Shown here piece by piece: positions 33,500 to 55,597 of a stretch of DNA of 64,000 nucleotides (position 1 is its first letter; the number at the start of each line of letters is the position of its first letter). The notes under the pieces are model-generated. The model was not told the DNA's origin. It was given only the letters and a program-made list of their open reading frames with translations, and did not search any database. The translations under genes and the position numbers were made by a program. The stretch is from assembly GCA_963854835.1 (NCBI GenBank), contig OY978526.1:35254501-35318500 (forward strand), given 5' to 3'. The stretch is from Megamerina dolium (lineage: Eukaryota > Arthropoda > Insecta > Diptera > Megamerinidae).

Positions 33500-36400
33500 A
33501 CTTACTTACTTACTTATGTGGCCATAACAACCGAATATCGATTTAGGCCGAAAATAACATGCTTCGCCAGCCATCTCTGTTCTTCGCTAGCTGGCGCCAG
33601 TTAGAAATTCCAAGCGCCGTCAGGTTCTCCAGTACTTGGTTTGGTCTTCCTCTTTTGCGTCGTCCTCCAGCGGGTTCCGAATATAACACCTTCTTAGCTG
33701 GAGCGTGTTCTTCCATTCGCTCGACATGACCTAGCCAGCGCAGCCGCTGGATTTTGATGCGCTTTACTATGTCAATATCGGCATACAGCTCGTACAGCTC
33801 ATGGTTGTACCTTATTCGGTACTCGCCACCAACGCAAATAGGTCCAAAGATCTTGCGTAGGACTTTTCTCTCGAAAACTCCAAGTATTCGCTCATCCGAT
33901 GTGGAAATTGTCCAGTCTTCAGCGCCATATGTTAGGACAGGCATGATGAGAGACTTGTAGAGTGTAGTTTTCGTTCTTCGAGAGAGGGCTCGACTTCTCA
34001 ATTGCTTACCCAGCCCAAAGTAACACCTGTTAGCAAGAGTTATCCTACGCATGATCTCCAAGCTGACGTCATTACTGCTGTTAATGCTGGTTCCAAGATA
34101 GACAAAGTCCCTTACTACTTCAAAAGCGTAGTTGTCAACAGTGACGTGCTGTCCAAGACGCCGGGACTCTTTGTTTGTTGACACTAGATACTTCGTCTTG
34201 CCCTCGTTCACCGTGAGACCCATCCGACGCGACTCTCTTTCCAACTCTGAGAATGCTGCACTGACTGCTCGCGTGTTCATGCCGATTATGTCAATATCGT
34301 CGGCATACGCTAACAGCATGACACTTTTGTTGAAGATAGTGCCATTATGTCGTAGATCAGCAGCTCGTATTATTTTCTCCATAATAAGATTGAAGAAGTC
34401 GCACGATAACGAATCACCTTGTCTGAAACCCCGTTCGGTATTAAACGGTGCGGAGAGGTCCTTCCCAATTTTCACTGCACAACGGGAGTTATGCAGTGTC
34501 ATTCTACAAAGTCGAATGAGCTTTGCAGGAATACCGAACTCAGACATTGTTGCGTAGAGGTAATCCCTTACCGGACTGTCGAAAGCGGCTTTATAATCAA
34601 CAAATAGGTGGTGTGTGTCGATCTGTTTTTCTTGGGTCTTCTCCAGGATTTGGCGCAGTGTGAAAATCTGGTCGATGGTGGATTTACCAGGTCTGAAGCC
34701 ACACTGATAAGGTCCAATCAGGTTGCTGAGCATAGGCTTCATTCTTTCACACAGTACGCTCGATAGAAACTTGTACGCGATGCTCAGTAGACTTATTCCA
34801 CGGTAGTTGGCGCAAATTGTGGGGTCTCCTTTTTTATGTACAGGACAGAGAACACTGAGCCTCCAATCATCAGGCATGCTTTCATCCGACCATATTCTGC
34901 TTATGAGCTGGTGCATGCGGGTGAGCAGCTCATCGCCTCCGGTCTTAAACAACTCGGCAGGCAGGCCATCAGCACCTGCAGCTTTGTTGTTCTTCAGCCT
35001 TAAAATGGCCGTTTCAACCTCGTCATAGTCGGGTGGTGGAACATCAACACCATCATCTGTAATTGGGGTTATCGGGCATTCTCCTCCACTGGCGGAATTG
35101 TTCGTAGCATCGCCATTCAGTAACGTGGAGAAGTGTTCCCTCCATAGGCTCAGTACACTCTGGACATCCGTAACCAGATTCCCATTTCCATCACGACAAG
35201 AAGAGGCTCCGGGATTTAAACCTCCACTCAGGCGCTTGATCTTTTCAAAGAATTTTCGAGTCTCATTCTTGTCGGTGCACATCTCTATCTCCTCACACTC
35301 GCGTCTTTCCAACTCCCTCTTCTTGCGCCTGAAAAGACGTCTCTCTGCACTCCTTTTCTCTCTATACCGCTCCTTAACAGCTCGCGTTACGCCTGCACGC
35401 AGGGTTTTTCTGTAGGCGGCGTCTTTCTCTGCGGTAGCGTCGCGACACTCCTGATCATACCACTCATTCCTCAGAGGCCGGTAGTAACCGATTACCTCCT
35501 CGGCAGCAGTAGTCATGGAGTGGGATATATGTGTCCACCGTGCGCATGTATCATCAAGTGGGGGAGTGTTCTGCATAAGCAGATCCGATAGTCGAGTGGA
35601 AAATGCATCTGCTGTCTCTGGTGATTGCAGCTTACTGACGTCGAGCTTTCTCTGTGTGGGACTTCTCTTGTTATTTGCGACACATAGGCGTGTGCGCATC
35701 TTAGCTGCAACAAGGTAGTGATCCGAGTCGATGTTGGCACCACGGATCGATTTCACGTCCATCACACTGGAAGCATGCCTTCCGTCAATCAACACATGAT
35801 CAATTTGGTTTCTTGTACGATGATCTGGAGACAGCCATGTCGCTTTGTGGATGTCGAGATGCTGGAATCTGGTACCACCAATTACCATGTTTCGTGCTGC
35901 GGCGAAGTCGATCAGCCTCATTCCGTTATCGGAGGTGTTTTGGTGGAGGCTGAATTTTCCGACAGTTGGACCAAAGGTGCCTTCCTTGCCCACCCTGGCA
36001 TTAAAGTCGCCAAGCACGATTTTGATATCGTGGCGGGGGCAGCGGTCATAAACTTCTTCGAGGCGCTGAAAGAAGCTCTCCTTGGTCACATTGTCCTTCT
36101 CATCCGTCGGAGCGTGGGCACATATAAGGATGATGTTGAAAAATTTTGCCTTGATGCGGATTGTGGCCAGCCGTTCGTTCACAGGCGTGAACTGTGAGAC
36201 AAGATGTCGTAGTCTCTTGCTGACCAAAAATCCACATCCTAATTCGTGCCTTTCAGCATGGCAACTGTAGTAGATGTCACAGGACGCTCTTTTGGAGCAG
36301 CCCTGTCCTGTCCATCGCATTTCCTGGAGAGAGGTGATGTCAGCTCTGTATTTTTCGAGGACATCAACCAGCTGGATAGAGGCACCCTCCCTATAAAGGG

Positions 36401-36575
36401 ATCGGACATTCCAGGTGCATATCCGTAAATCATTGTCCTTTTTTCGTTTGCGGGGGTCATCAACAAAAGCGGTAGTCCTTATCCGAGGCATTTTAGTTTT
36501 TTTCATTGGGGGGGTTTTTTATGTGGCGGGTCCCAAACCCAACGCACAACCTCTAACCGAGGAGATTTTCGCCTC
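33500..36575 (-). mobile_element. RTE-type LINE, nearly intact
   Basis: A minus-strand element of 3,076 bp bounded by a 13-bp duplication (33,487-33,499 and 36,576-36,588). Its 3' end is a (TAAG)n tail, seen as ACTTACTTACTTACTT from 33,500 on the plus strand. Only about 70 bp of 5' UTR are present compared with about 360 bp in the copy at 27,553, so the insertion is 5'-truncated just upstream of the ORF. Confidence 0.93.
33543..36506 (-). CDS. RTE-type endonuclease/reverse transcriptase
   Basis: A single uninterrupted frame of 987 residues, the usual size and layout of an RTE-clade polyprotein. The APE-type endonuclease has ICTWNVRSLY near residue 28, LQEMRWTG (catalytic Glu), LGDFNARVG near 165 and DSDHYLVAAK near 258. 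The reverse transcriptase has NNKAAGADGLPAEL, CPVHKKGDP, GFRPGKSTIDQ, GFRQGDSLSC and the catalytic YADD near residue 734. The C-terminal region has LTYGAEDW, RWLGHVERM and GRPN. Relative to the sister copy it lacks five in-frame residues (LRWKD) after GRPN, a 15-bp loss flanked by short direct repeats. The start may be either the first Met (MKKTK) or the Met six codons on (MPRIRT), which is the one kept in the sister copy. The enzyme could be active, subject to the effect of the five-residue loss. It is not a host gene. Confidence 0.93.
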   Translation of the reverse strand: MKKTKMPRIRTTAFVDDPRKRKKDNDLRICTWNVRSLYREGASIQLVDVLEKYRADITSLQEMRWTGQGCSKRASCDIYYSCHAERHELGCGFLVSKRLRHLVSQFTPVNERLATIRIKAKFFNIILICAHAPTDEKDNVTKESFFQRLEEVYDRCPRHDIKIVLGDFNARVGKEGTFGPTVGKFSLHQNTSDNGMRLIDFAAARNMVIGGTRFQHLDIHKATWLSPDHRTRNQIDHVLIDGRHASSVMDVKSIRGANIDSDHYLVAAKMRTRLCVANNKRSPTQRKLDVSKLQSPETADAFSTRLSDLLMQNTPPLDDTCARWTHISHSMTTAAEEVIGYYRPLRNEWYDQECRDATAEKDAAYRKTLRAGVTRAVKERYREKRSAERRLFRRKKRELERRECEEIEMCTDKNETRKFFEKIKRLSGGLNPGASSCRDGNGNLVTDVQSVLSLWREHFSTLLNGDATNNSASGGECPITPITDDGVDVPPPDYDEVETAILRLKNNKAAGADGLPAELFKTGGDELLTRMHQLISRIWSDESMPDDWRLSVLCPVHKKGDPTICANYRGISLLSIAYKFLSSVLCERMKPMLSNLIGPYQCGFRPGKSTIDQIFTLRQILEKTQEKQIDTHHLFVDYKAAFDSPVRDYLYATMSEFGIPAKLIRLCRMTLHNSRCAVKIGKDLSAPFNTERGFRQGDSLSCDFFNLIMEKIIRAADLRHNGTIFNKSVMLLAYADDIDIIGMNTRAVSAAFSELERESRRMGLTVNEGKTKYLVSTNKESRRLGQHVTVDNYAFEVVRDFVYLGTSINSSNDVSLEIMRRITLANRCYFGLGKQLRSRALSRRTKTTLYKSLIMPVLTYGAEDWTISTSDERILGVFERKVLRKIFGPICVGGEYRIRYNHELYELYADIDIVKRIKIQRLRWLGHVERMEEHAPAKKVLYSEPAGGRRKRGRPNQVLENLTALGISNWRQLAKNRDGWRSMLFSA

Positions 36576-36588
36576 GTAGTAGATATAT
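36576..36588. repeat. Target-site duplication of the RTE copy, right
   Basis: GTAGTAGATATAT, exact match to 33,487-33,499. Confidence 0.88.
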
Positions 36589-37520
36589 TACCAGTAAAAA
36601 TTTGCAAGAATCATCACAGAGAGGAAATAATTTGCACTCTCAATTTCCCCTCTTTTTCTGGTTTTTGGCGTACGCGAATACATTTCCAGTAAGAAATATT
36701 AGAATTTGTAATAATTTGTAAAAACTATTACGTACGCGAACGGACCTACAATTTTTGCATTCTCATACCTCAAGAACTTGCAAAGTAGGGGAAGTTGCAA
36801 TTTCTACTGGGTAGAAACTTGCAAGTTAGAAAAACAGCTGATCGCAAACAAACGAAACATTCAAGCAAAGGAACAATTGCACTGAGTGGAATAACAACAC
36901 ACATAGGAGAAGAAGAAGAAGAAGCAGATGATGAAGAAGTAAAGAGAAAACCAGAAGTAAAAGACATCACAAGAAACACACTAGGATGACATTATAAGAA
37001 TCGTTTCGACCATTATATGGCGCAGCCAATAGAAATCTTTTACAATTGCTCTACCTCTATAAATATACCTTGGTCTTGACTCTATTTTAGTGTGGTACCC
37101 ATAATGCTATCTTTTATGTAAATAAAATTGGTATTTGATATATTTTTAACAGTGGCAAGCCTCGTTTTTATATTTTAGTTCCAAAACTGTTTTAACTCTC
37201 TTTCATTTAATACCAATATTGTAAATCTACTTTCTGTACTTTTAAGAAAAATACGTCCGAATTCTTTACATATAAATGGGAGTATGATTGTAAATTGTTT
37301 ATGATAGATTGCGAGAATGTGAGAAACATCTCATATCCAGCAAACTATATATTTTTGGGTTCTAGATGATCATAACAATCGATTGGTACCAAATATTTTT
37401 TATTGGTAAGAACTTTTATTTTGGCCAAAAAAAATATTTGGCCAAGAATAACTTTTAATATTGAACTAGAAAATTAAAGGTCCGGAATTTTCAGTTATTA
37501 TTTGACTTTTTTTTTAAAAA

Positions 37521-39297
37521 GTTCGAAAAGTTGAACAACTTTCTTCTACGACAATATTTTGCCCTGGTCTTTTTTGATCTCGGAAAAAAATAACTTTTAA
37601 ATTGGGTCGCTAGTTTAAAGTTTCTACGCAAGAAATTCAAAAAGACACTGACTTATCAAACTGCCCATTTTTTATTATACAGTGTTTAAGTGTTTTTTAA
37701 TTCTAAAATAATTAATATAAAAGTACTTATTTCATATGGATTGACTCATCGTCGAGAATTATTTATCAAAAACAGGTCAAGGTAATAATTTATACGTGTA
37801 TTTTTTGAAACAATGTCTGCCTGTTGCCGAAGAATTCTGAGTTAGCTAATATTAGAAGCAGTCTTTCAACAACAATAATGGTATAGAAGGACAGCAAAAA
37901 GGTATTTCCATGCTAACACGGCTGTTCACATTGTATGGAAATTTTTTATACCTAAATATAAAGAAATTAATATTTTAGACTAAATCAATAAAGCTGATTT
38001 CGATTGCTCCACAGCGTCATAAACAAAGTATTACTTAAAACCATTAATGCCGCTTATATATTAAGGTGAATCGCTTCCCATACAAAAAGCTCATATATGG
38101 AGAAATTACAGCACTCCCTAATAGCTTTTGTACAAGCTATAATTTTAAAAAATCGGACAATCAACAACTGTGGCTGTTCTAAAACGATTAATAAAAAAAA
38201 TTTTTTTTTTTGCCCCAAGAACGTTTCAACTAAGTTTCAAACTAGGGGTGAAATTTTGATATCCTTTTTTAGTGATCCACCCCATTGTATATACATATGT
38301 TAGTCCCGGACATTTCGAATAAAAAATGAATTTTGTAAATTGAATGCTTTGAAATATTTTATTATAGGTACACAATACATTTTACATACATTTTTGTCGT
38401 TTATTAGATGATTAATTTGAGCAAACGTGTTAGTTGCAACCAATCAACATGGTGATTAACCTTAAAGCAACTTATACGAATACCTATTTCGATATTGTTA
38501 CACTTGTTCGTGCTCGCATTGTTGCTATTGTTACAACTTGAAAACGAAAACCAAAACATAAGCAAGTACATAGAGTACCTACGAAAAACGGCGGGGTAAA
38601 GCGGGAAATATATGAAATATAGGTACATACATGCATATAATAAAATAAACATTTCGTGAATTTCGTATTTGACCACAAAACGGATAGTTACTCAAAGATT
38701 GAACAGTGGAATGAACGAACACAAAGAAAAAACACAGCTTGCCAGTTTTGTTATTGTTGTTCTATAGTATGCATTTTTGAGCAATAGCATAACAGCGATC
38801 ACATTGCATTGTTGAATTCGTGACTTCAGTTACAGGTTGTTGGTGTTCGAGTTGAATAGCATTTTAAAAACTTATTAATATTAGCAGTGTGATTTTTGAA
38901 ACTGGCATAATTCAAGTTCAAGGATTATCATAAATATTAATTCTAATCAATTTAAATTCAGTTTTTGTGGTATTGATACCTAGTGTTTTGTGTTTTCCTT
39001 TATTGTTTTGCTGTGCATGTCCTTTATCGAAAACAAACCAAAGTAGTGCCTATTATACAAGTGATACTTTTATGGAACCGATCTTCAACCGGTACTTCAA
39101 CTTAGTCTAAAGTTAAACAGTTATTCTATTCTATTTATATTACGTCGTTCTGCTACTCGATGAGCATGTTGTTGTTGTTGTTGGTACTTGAGAAAAAATA
39201 AACGCTTGTTGCTATCGATTAGTGAAGCGGGTGTTAAATTACATTCAATTGCGAGTGAGAAGTTTGTTAAAAATCAGACGTTCCTACAGTTGAAAAA
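37521..39297 (+). other. Upstream region and probable 5' leader of Men
   Basis: AT-rich, no recognised elements. The last few hundred bases before the Men start codon are probably 5' UTR. A TCAGTT word resembling a fly initiator occurs near 38,826, but no TATA box or downstream element at the right distance is obvious, so the start site is undetermined. Confidence 0.4.
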
Positions 39298-50394
<11,097 letters not shown>

Positions 50395-50846
50395 CTATAT
50401 TCATCCATTGGAACAAACTAAATACTATATATACTACATACATACATATTTATATCATATAATTACTATTATGGAGGGAAGTAAAGATATTTTGGAAAAT
50501 TGTCAAAACAATTGCATAAATGCATATTTACTCAGTGTGTTTTATAAAACACTCGACTCAAAATGCATTACAAACTCCGGATGAAAATTTTTTTAATGTT
50601 TATTAACATGTTATCCATTCGTCGATCATATTTGCATGATTTATAGAGACAAAAGCTTGTCAAATGTTTTGTACCATATAGCTATCGTGAAATCATTGTT
50701 GCTTTTTAATTTAAGCACTTATTTAAAAAGCCAGTATATGTACCATAATTTCTCTTACTACAATTGTTATTGAAATTAAATTCTGAACACATTCACAGCC
50801 AAAAACTTATCTTTATAAATATATAAATATATACATACACATCGCA
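50395..50846 (+). other. Men 3' UTR region
   Basis: AT-rich sequence after the stop codon. No canonical AATAAA was seen before the MITE at 50,847; a variant ATTAAA occurs near 50,776, and AATAAA words occur only beyond it, near 51,113. The transcript may therefore end early with a variant signal or run through the MITE. Confidence 0.4.
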
Positions 50847-51091
50847 ACCTTAATGTAGAAAGGCCCTAACTAACATTTTTGGTATTTCACGGGGAAAAAA
50901 AACTGTTGCAAAAACTGATTAAACCTCGAAATACTTGGTATAAATTATATTATAACCTTTTGTTTAGTAATCCTTTATTTGGTATTATAGCACATCAATT
51001 ATTTTAATTAGAGTGTATTTGAAGGTGATTTTTCGAAATCAGGAAACAACTTGATTTTAAAAAAAGTTTTAGGGTCTTTCTACATTAAGGT
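50847..51091. mobile_element. Small TIR element (MITE), 245 bp
   Basis: ACCTTAATGTAGAAAGGCCC at 50,847 pairs with the 3' end at 51,091 (reverse complement ACCTTAATGTAGAAAGACCC), one mismatch in about 22 bp. No coding capacity. The target duplication is not clear, so the superfamily is open. It lies 450 bp after the Men stop codon. Confidence 0.75.
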
Positions 51092-52815
51092 AATGAGATA
51101 CATAAATATATAATAAATAAATATATAAATGCATTAAAAAATCAAATTCAATGGCTAGCAATTATCTCAATAACAACTAGATGATATGCCATTAGATTTT
51201 AGATGCCTATATGGTTTTAGTATTAAAGTACATGTGGTCAGCTCAAAGGGCCGATTTTCAAAGTTTCAAATCAAAGTACTTGAAACCACCTGGTAGGTAA
51301 GAATTAAGGATTACAATAATCGAACCTTCTTCTGATCCCAGAATTTTAAAAAAGAAATCCTGAAATTAGTCCCAAATTTGCAGATTAAAAAAAATTTTAG
51401 GTTTAAATTTCACACCAGAGTATTAATTTAGTATTTTAAAACGGTTTGGCCACACAATATCAATTTTAAAGCTATTATCATAAACTATAGTCATATAATA
51501 ACCATTCTGTTTATTTAATATTTCTATATTCTGAAATATGTCCGTAAAGTTCTGTTGATTCATTTAGTCATTTTTTAAAAGGTATTTTCTAAATTCTTAT
51601 TTAGCGGAATTAAATTATATTGGGTTCTAAACACTCCAATCTAAATAACTTTAGTACTTTAAATAAACAGGAAGCTGAATTTATGATTTGTAACTTTGTA
51701 GAACAGATGAAATCAATAATAACAAAATTATAAATTTCATTAATCATCTCTAAATTTTGTTAAAATGATGATCTTATCAAATCAAAACCATCAAAATTTC
51801 GTTTCCGAATCTTGATCCAAAACTTATTACATATGAAATTTCGGATTTTAATGTTAGAAAAATGTCTATAAAAATTGTTTGTTTTTCCCAAAAATGTTAT
51901 AAAAACAAATCAAAATCATTTCTGATTCTCCCATCAAGTTCTTAATATTTATACTTCATTTCTACGCAATTATACACCATAATTCTTAGTAACACATCTA
52001 GCGGACACATGGATAATAAAAAAATTCATTGTTTTAGGATTCAGTTGAACAATTAATCTACTACATGTCTACTATTCAAGAACACTAAGAATTGACTTTA
52101 AAAGGATTAAAATTGAAAACCCGTAAAATTACTCTATTGTTTTCACATGAAAATTTTTCTCTTTTCAAGCTCGAGTACTTGGGTAAGTATTTGTCGTCTT
52201 AAGGTAACATAAGATGAAGTAATTTATATTTAATAATGAATTTAATATTTAATGATGAAGTAATTTATGGATATTCCTGCATAAAAGATCGTAACGAAAT
52301 AGTATCAGATAGCAAAGAAATATTTCCGTTTAAAATTTGGGATTGTTATAAACTTCCGTTTGAACTAAAGGTAAGCAATTCTTTAACATCCGTTTTTAAG
52401 TTAAACACATAATCATAAATATGTGATTATGTTTAAGGTTTATGCTCAAGGTTTAAAACTATACCAGCATAGGGAAACAATCTTGCACATTTAGTCTACT
52501 GTAAGATTATAATTATTTCAAACTGAATATTTACACTTCCGGATACTGAAACCAGGAAGCAGCTCTAAGCTCAACAAATGTATAGTAATATTCTTCTTCT
52601 ATATAGTGTAGCTGAAGATATTCACAATAATACTTTAAATTTTAGAGCACAAATGCAGCACTGTGTTTTGCAACACCTGTATAAAGTGTTTTTCAACAAT
52701 CAGCTATGCGAAAAACTGTAAAACAAATTAGGGTTAATAAGAGCAAATAGTAAAATAAAAAAGGACTACTACGTGAATTCATGAAAGTTAATGAGCCAAT
52801 TTATTAGGAGACAAA
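51092..52815. other. AT-rich intergenic DNA between Men and the vezatin-like gene
   Basis: No recognised exon or element. The last few hundred bases should hold the promoter and 5' leader of the next gene. Confidence 0.5.
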
Positions 52816-54945
52816 ATGAAGGTTTGTATCTGTTGAAACCAATGACTCCAATGAATATAGACATGTATATGTTTTTCATAGCAATTGAGTCGGCAAGTTA
52901 TGGAAGAACTGAAGCAGAAGCAGGTAAGCTGTGCATTGAATTAAACAAAGTGTTCATGGAATTAATATAGAACTCTTTTGGAATTATTTTGCAGTCAATT
53001 ACCGATAACCTCATAAATAAAATACTTTACTCTAAACGATTGCTGGTTGATCATGTAGAGGCTCTTGAACATTGCATGTTACATTTGGGTAATGCTCGTA
53101 TTACATCCGATCAAACTGATGGTGTATCTGATGCATCTGCCAATAGTAAAATTGCACCGCGCAAACACGTTGAGGAAATATTTACTGCTCGCAATACTTG
53201 CCTACTGCTCGGCGGTACTATTCTGGAACATCTCATTACTCCCAAATCACTTAGGATTACATTACTTCCCTCTGTGCTATTAACTGGTGGTTTCAGTGTC
53301 ATGTATGCTATTCGGAATGTGTTTGTATTTCGAAATAAAATTGTCGAACGTGAACTAGACAATTTGATACGCACCATTGATGAATTTGGCAATTGCATAC
53401 GTCGCAACATGACATACTTCAATGAAATTATTATTATGAAACAACAAGAGCTAATTGAGTAAATCAAATCGCTAATCTAATGTATTTATGTAATTGGTAC
53501 TATAACTTATTTTAAGATCTCGACAAATAGAGCGTGCTTGGGATTGTATTACCGCTGCAAAAGAAGTGACTGAAATTCTTTATGATGCTACGCGAAAATT
53601 AGAGACTTTGTACCCAATACCGGCTAAATTCACTCAGTATTATGCACCTATGGAAGAGCTACGTGAGTGTGAATACTTTAAAAATAATGTTACCGATTAC
53701 AGTCCTAAACATATTAAAGTAAGTGCGAAACATTCAGTTTTAAATTTTCAAACTTCCAATACCTTAACATATGTGTATTTGATATTTTAGGATTTTCACA
53801 ATATTTTCGCGTATGTACAATCCCAGTTTTTGTTGCGATTAGCTTTAACTATATCCACTAAACCGTCTATAAGTCAACTCAATGCGGAATTAGTTAAGAT
53901 TGATTGCCTCATTCGACAACTTGTGCAGGAGGAAGAGAACCATTTCAAAAATTTAGCGATTCAGCTTAAAAAAAAGAAGCAAATAGAAATTGAAACACTA
54001 AATGCTGCAAAGGTCATGCAAAATCGGAGTGGTCCGATTGCAGTGCTGCAAGACTCGTCACTTAAGCTAAGCGCACGGATGGTCGCCGTAGCGGGAGAAT
54101 GTCAGGGCTTAGATATTACGTTACAGCGTCTAACCGAAACAGAAGCTGATCATAAAGATAATGCTAAGCATCTTGTGCTAGTGGCGAACAACATGCGATC
54201 TATTGAGAATGCGCTGTCTGTATGTTTTGATGATTTTCAACGCTTGATACTTATGTACAGTAAATTCTTAAGTAGCAAGTTAAAAATGGACGATGGTCAA
54301 AACGAAAAAAATGAGCACAATTCTGATTGTTCTCCCAGTGAATACCCCGAGAGTATTTTACGTGTAGAAATATCACAAAATCACGATGATTCAGCAAAGA
54401 AGGATGATTTCTACGCTTATATGTTCGATGAGCAACACGCTGCTGAAGAAGAGCAAGCTAAGCGAGAGTCTCAAAACCAAACAGCGCCTGATGTGGAAAT
54501 ATTAAATTTTGAAAAACGTGTAACAAAAGGAAAATTTCGTCCAGTGCTAAAGCAGCTAAAAGATCGCATTGATCCCATACGCCTGGTGATGCTTCAAAAG
54601 GAACGTGAGGTGCTTACTGCAAAAGGCATAAATGTTGATGAGTTATTCAAAAGAGGTGACGAGGACGAGAAAGAAGTAGAGACAACTGCAGAATCTAATA
54701 TATCAACAATGGATGACCACAACGATATTAATGCTGGTCAAGAAGATAGCGACAGTGACGGTTCCGCCGACTTGGAATTTCAACGTCGTGCAAAGATATT
54801 GAAAGAACGTGACAATTTTGCCGAAATGAGGAATTTTTTGGCACAAAAACAAGCAATAAATATATTCAAATTGGACTTGCCAACAACACAAGCACCACCA
54901 GTAAACGCTACAGGTGCTGAGGAAATTTTAGAAAGCGAATGTTAG
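52816..54945 (+). CDS. Vezatin-like membrane/coiled-coil protein
   Basis: Proposed exons: 52816-52821, 52882-52923, 52995-53458, 53517-53718, 53791-54945; frames join without gaps to a 622-aa product. The first exon (ATG AAG/GTTTGT) is tiny and the least certain. Residues about 80-127 are hydrophobic (LLLGGTILEHL; LLPSVLLTGGFSVMYAI) and probably membrane-embedded. The middle is helical and charged. The C-terminal third is acidic, with KDDFYAYMFDEQ near residue 435 and a KFRPVLKQLKDRIDP block whose layout resembles vezatin (DDFYY..., LQELKSVL). In animals vezatin links membranes to myosin VIIA/cadherin complexes, and its fly relative acts in dynein-driven endosome transport. The assignment rests on C-terminal resemblance and general layout; an uncharacterised family is the alternative. 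It is convergent with the LRR gene, with stop codons 653 bp apart. Confidence 0.6.
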
Positions 54946-55597
54946 ACTACTACAATATTGTTTTAACTTACTGACTTATTTCATTTACAAATGTATATAC
55001 ATAAATGTGTACAGATTGTTAATTTTTAGCTTTTAAAGGGAAACGATAAACTTTAGATAAAAGTATTGTTTGTAGTGATTTTCCTTTACACACTTCTAAC
55101 CTAGGCACTATGAGTTCAGGGACCTAGAATTGTTATATATTGTGATTTCATACATATATACTCAATCATTAACCTCCCCATTCGTGTTTTAAAACATTTA
55201 TATCATTTCGCTAATACAATTTATCATTTGCGGCATATAATTATATATAATTTCGGCATATAATAAATCCAGAAACATTTATAAAGAAAAAAACACAATT
55301 TACTAAAATTATTATCTTATTACGTATAGTCTTTAAGTACAATAAAATTTTAAAAAATGGCAATGCTTTGAATATAGCGTACATTCTGTGTCAAGCACAA
55401 TATTCACAAATAGCACTTTTTAAGTCTAATTTAATACATTCTCAGTTACAAATAGTTTCTCATGCGTCTCATATGCACATTACGTCTTTGGTTGGAAATT
55501 CATTGAACTTACAGTATAACAATAATCTTCTTATACGTACGTGCATTCGCGCTTGAATGCAACGTACCGTCAGTGAAGAGTGGCAGACTGACTTAAC

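Larger units (their letters stand above)
33291..36747. mobile_element. Small TIR element (about 370 bp) split by an RTE insertion
   Basis: AGGTCCGTTCGCGTAC at 33,291-33,306 and its exact reverse complement at 36,732-36,747 (16 bp). Removing the RTE copy and one target duplication leaves about 370 bp without coding capacity. The inner sequence also carries GTACGCGAA words near 36,670. Target duplication and superfamily are not determined. Confidence 0.65.
33036..37520. repeat. Long imperfect inverted repeat enclosing nested elements
   Basis: The left arm core 33,086-33,120 (AAAAGTTATTCTTGGCCAAA inside) is repeated in inverse at 37,432-37,466. The similarity continues in diverged form on both sides, over roughly 33,036-33,150 and 37,400-37,520. 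The arms enclose the TIR element and the RTE copy. They may be ends of a larger DNA element or two oppositely oriented copies of one repeat; no terminal duplication was found. Confidence 0.6.

Noticed and set aside
35098..36197. Plus-strand frames opposite the RTE ORF
   Set aside because: Antisense shadows of a long GC-richer coding region; no independent motifs.
36795..36989. 64-codon acidic frame (IGEEEEEADDEEVK) as a host gene fragment
   Set aside because: The acidic run comes from a GAA microsatellite; no homology recognised.
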